Positions 6,131 to 7,008 of a DNA stretch of 7,008 nucleotides are shown here, piece after piece. Positions within the stretch are counted from its first letter, which is position 1. Each line of letters starts with the position of its first letter. A program made the translations under genes and the position numbers. This stretch comes from Clostridia bacterium (GTDB taxonomy: Bacteria; Bacillota; Clostridia; Christensenellales; Borkfalkiaceae), in assembly GCA_017646945.1 (NCBI GenBank), contig JAGCLN010000186.1, positions 1 through 7,008 on the forward strand, read 5' to 3'. The notes under the pieces were generated by a model that saw only the letters and a list, made by a program, of their open reading frames with translations, made no database searches and was not told where the DNA came from.

Positions 6131-6175
6131 AAAGTCAAGTTTTAACGCCAAAATATAAAAATTTCAATAAAAATA

Positions 6176-6204
6176 TTGATTGATTTGGTTATTTGTATTA
6201 TAAT
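6176..6204 (+). promoter_or_regulatory. Sigma-70-type promoter of the FAD oxidoreductase gene
   Basis: TTGATT (6176-6181) and a perfect TATAAT (6199-6204) are separated by 17 bases. Transcription would start near 6211, giving a leader of about 32 bases that includes the AGGAG ribosome site at 6234-6238, 4 bases before the ATG. Confidence 0.65.
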
Positions 6205-6219
6205 CTTATTAAAGATTAT
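6200..6219. promoter_or_regulatory. Perfect palindrome over the -10 and transcription start, candidate operator
   Basis: ATAATCTT-ATTA-AAGATTAT has 8-base perfect arms and covers the -10 and the predicted start site, where a bound repressor would block transcription. A second perfect palindrome, ATTATTG-T-CAATAAT (6215-6229), overlaps its right arm. Both are AT-rich in an AT-rich region, so chance is a real alternative. Confidence 0.4.
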
Positions 6220-6242
6220 TGTCAATAATAAATAGGAGAATT

Positions 6243-7008
6243 ATGTTTGACGTTTTAGTAATAGGCGGTGGCGTAATAGGTGGCGCCGTACTTAGAGAAT
6301 TAACAAAATACCAAATTAAAGCAGTAATGGTTGAGCGTGATGAAGACGTTTGCATGGGTCAAAGTAAGGCAAACTCTGGTATTTCTCACGCGGGCTACGA
6401 TGCTAAACCCGGTTCACTCAAAGCAAAGTTCAACGTGCTTGGAAACAAGATGATGCCAAGTTACACTCAAGAACTCGGCGTAAAGTTTAAAAACAACGGC
6501 TCGCTCGTTGTTGCTTACGCGGAAGACGAGGTTAAAACCTTACTTGAACTCAAAGCAAGGGGTGAGCAAAACGGCGTTGAAGATTTAGAAGTTATCGGCA
6601 GAGAAGAACTCGTTAAGTTAGAGCCGAATATTTCAGACGATGCAGTAGGTGCGCTTTTTGCTAAGACAGGCGGTATAGTTTGCCCCTATGAACTCACTAT
6701 TGCCGAGATAGGCAACGCTATGGATAACGGCGCAAAGCTTTATCTTAACTTTGAAGTTTCTTCTATTGAAAATAAAGGCAACCATTACCTTGTTAAATCG
6801 ACTGACGGTGAAGAACTTTCAGCAAAAGTAGTTATTAACTGCGCGGGTTTATCGAGTGGTAAGATTGCAAAAATGGTTGGCGACAATTCCTTTGAAGTTG
6901 GCGGAAGAAAGGGTGAATACGTTCTTTTAGACCGTGAAAGTGGAAATTTCTGCTCGCACACCATTTTCAAGACCCCCACCGAAAAGGGCAAGGGTATATT
7001 AGTTACCA
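6243..7008 (+). CDS. FAD-dependent oxidoreductase, GlpA/LhgO type, 5' part only
   Basis: The frame starts at ATG 6243 after a strong AGGAG site and runs off the right edge with 255 codons read; family members of this kind are about 400-500 residues. FDVLVIGGGVIGG at 2-14 is the FAD-binding Rossmann loop, with E31 at the end of strand two to hold the ribose. SKANSGISHAGYDAKPGSLK (41-60) is the signature of the DAO-superfamily branch with anaerobic glycerol-3-phosphate dehydrogenase (GlpA) and L-2-hydroxyglutarate oxidase (LhgO); VVINCAGLSSGKIA near 198-211 is the second FAD contact region. In clostridial-type bacteria such genes are often followed by a second FAD protein and a small DUF1667 protein in glycerol operons, but the downstream region is not visible. 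The divergent DeoR-type regulator supports a polyol or hydroxy-acid catabolic role. The family call is secure; the substrate is not. Confidence 0.85.
   Translation, partial: MFDVLVIGGGVIGGAVLRELTKYQIKAVMVERDEDVCMGQSKANSGISHAGYDAKPGSLKAKFNVLGNKMMPSYTQELGVKFKNNGSLVVAYAEDEVKTLLELKARGEQNGVEDLEVIGREELVKLEPNISDDAVGALFAKTGGIVCPYELTIAEIGNAMDNGAKLYLNFEVSSIENKGNHYLVKSTDGEELSAKVVINCAGLSSGKIAKMVGDNSFEVGGRKGEYVLLDRESGNFCSHTIFKTPTEKGKGILVT

Noticed and set aside
6785..6991. A 68-codon - strand frame opposite the FAD oxidoreductase
   Set aside because: The + strand frame continues a recognisable FAD enzyme to the window edge.

Overview
The window looks like chromosomal DNA from a low-GC bacterium. The close packing of genes, the AGGAG-type ribosome sites, the clostridial-looking cysteine synthase and the DeoR/FAD-oxidoreductase pair suggest a gut-type member of the Bacillota (Clostridia-like). 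This is inference from protein flavour and composition; no marker gene is present. The standard genetic code fits every gene.

Region 1 (1-4026, + strand) is the end of a surface-polysaccharide operon. It holds the 3' part of a CapE-type UDP-GlcNAc 4,6-dehydratase, a complete CapF-type reductase/epimerase, a nucleotidyltransferase-fold protein of unknown role, and a CapG/WecB-type UDP-HexNAc 2-epimerase. CapE, CapF and CapG are the three successive enzymes that turn UDP-GlcNAc into UDP-N-acetyl-L-fucosamine, a capsule and O-antigen precursor. The genes overlap or are at most 9 bases apart, so they are almost certainly co-transcribed. The nucleotidyltransferase-like gene splits the pathway set and is the least understood part of the operon.

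Region 2 (4027-4386) has no gene but is full of structure. It contains two diverged copies of a hairpin-bearing repeat, a long imperfect palindrome ending in GCCTAAC/GTTAGGC (reminiscent of an integron attC site, but not canonical), another 18-base direct repeat, and a separate inverted repeat against the likely cysK promoter. It is the most unusual part of the window.

Region 3 (4387-5345) is a monocistronic-looking cysteine synthase gene. It has no visible Shine-Dalgarno sequence and ends in a strong terminator that serves both strands.

Region 4 (5344-7008) is a divergent pair: a DeoR-family sugar-phosphate-type repressor on the - strand, and on the + strand the first 255 codons of an FAD-dependent oxidoreductase of the GlpA/LhgO type. 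Their shared 152-base intergenic region carries a cluster of GCTCA half-sites near the regulator and a sigma-70-type promoter with a perfect palindrome across its -10 and start site. The arrangement suggests that the regulator controls the oxidoreductase operon, possibly for glycerol-3-phosphate or a related hydroxy acid.
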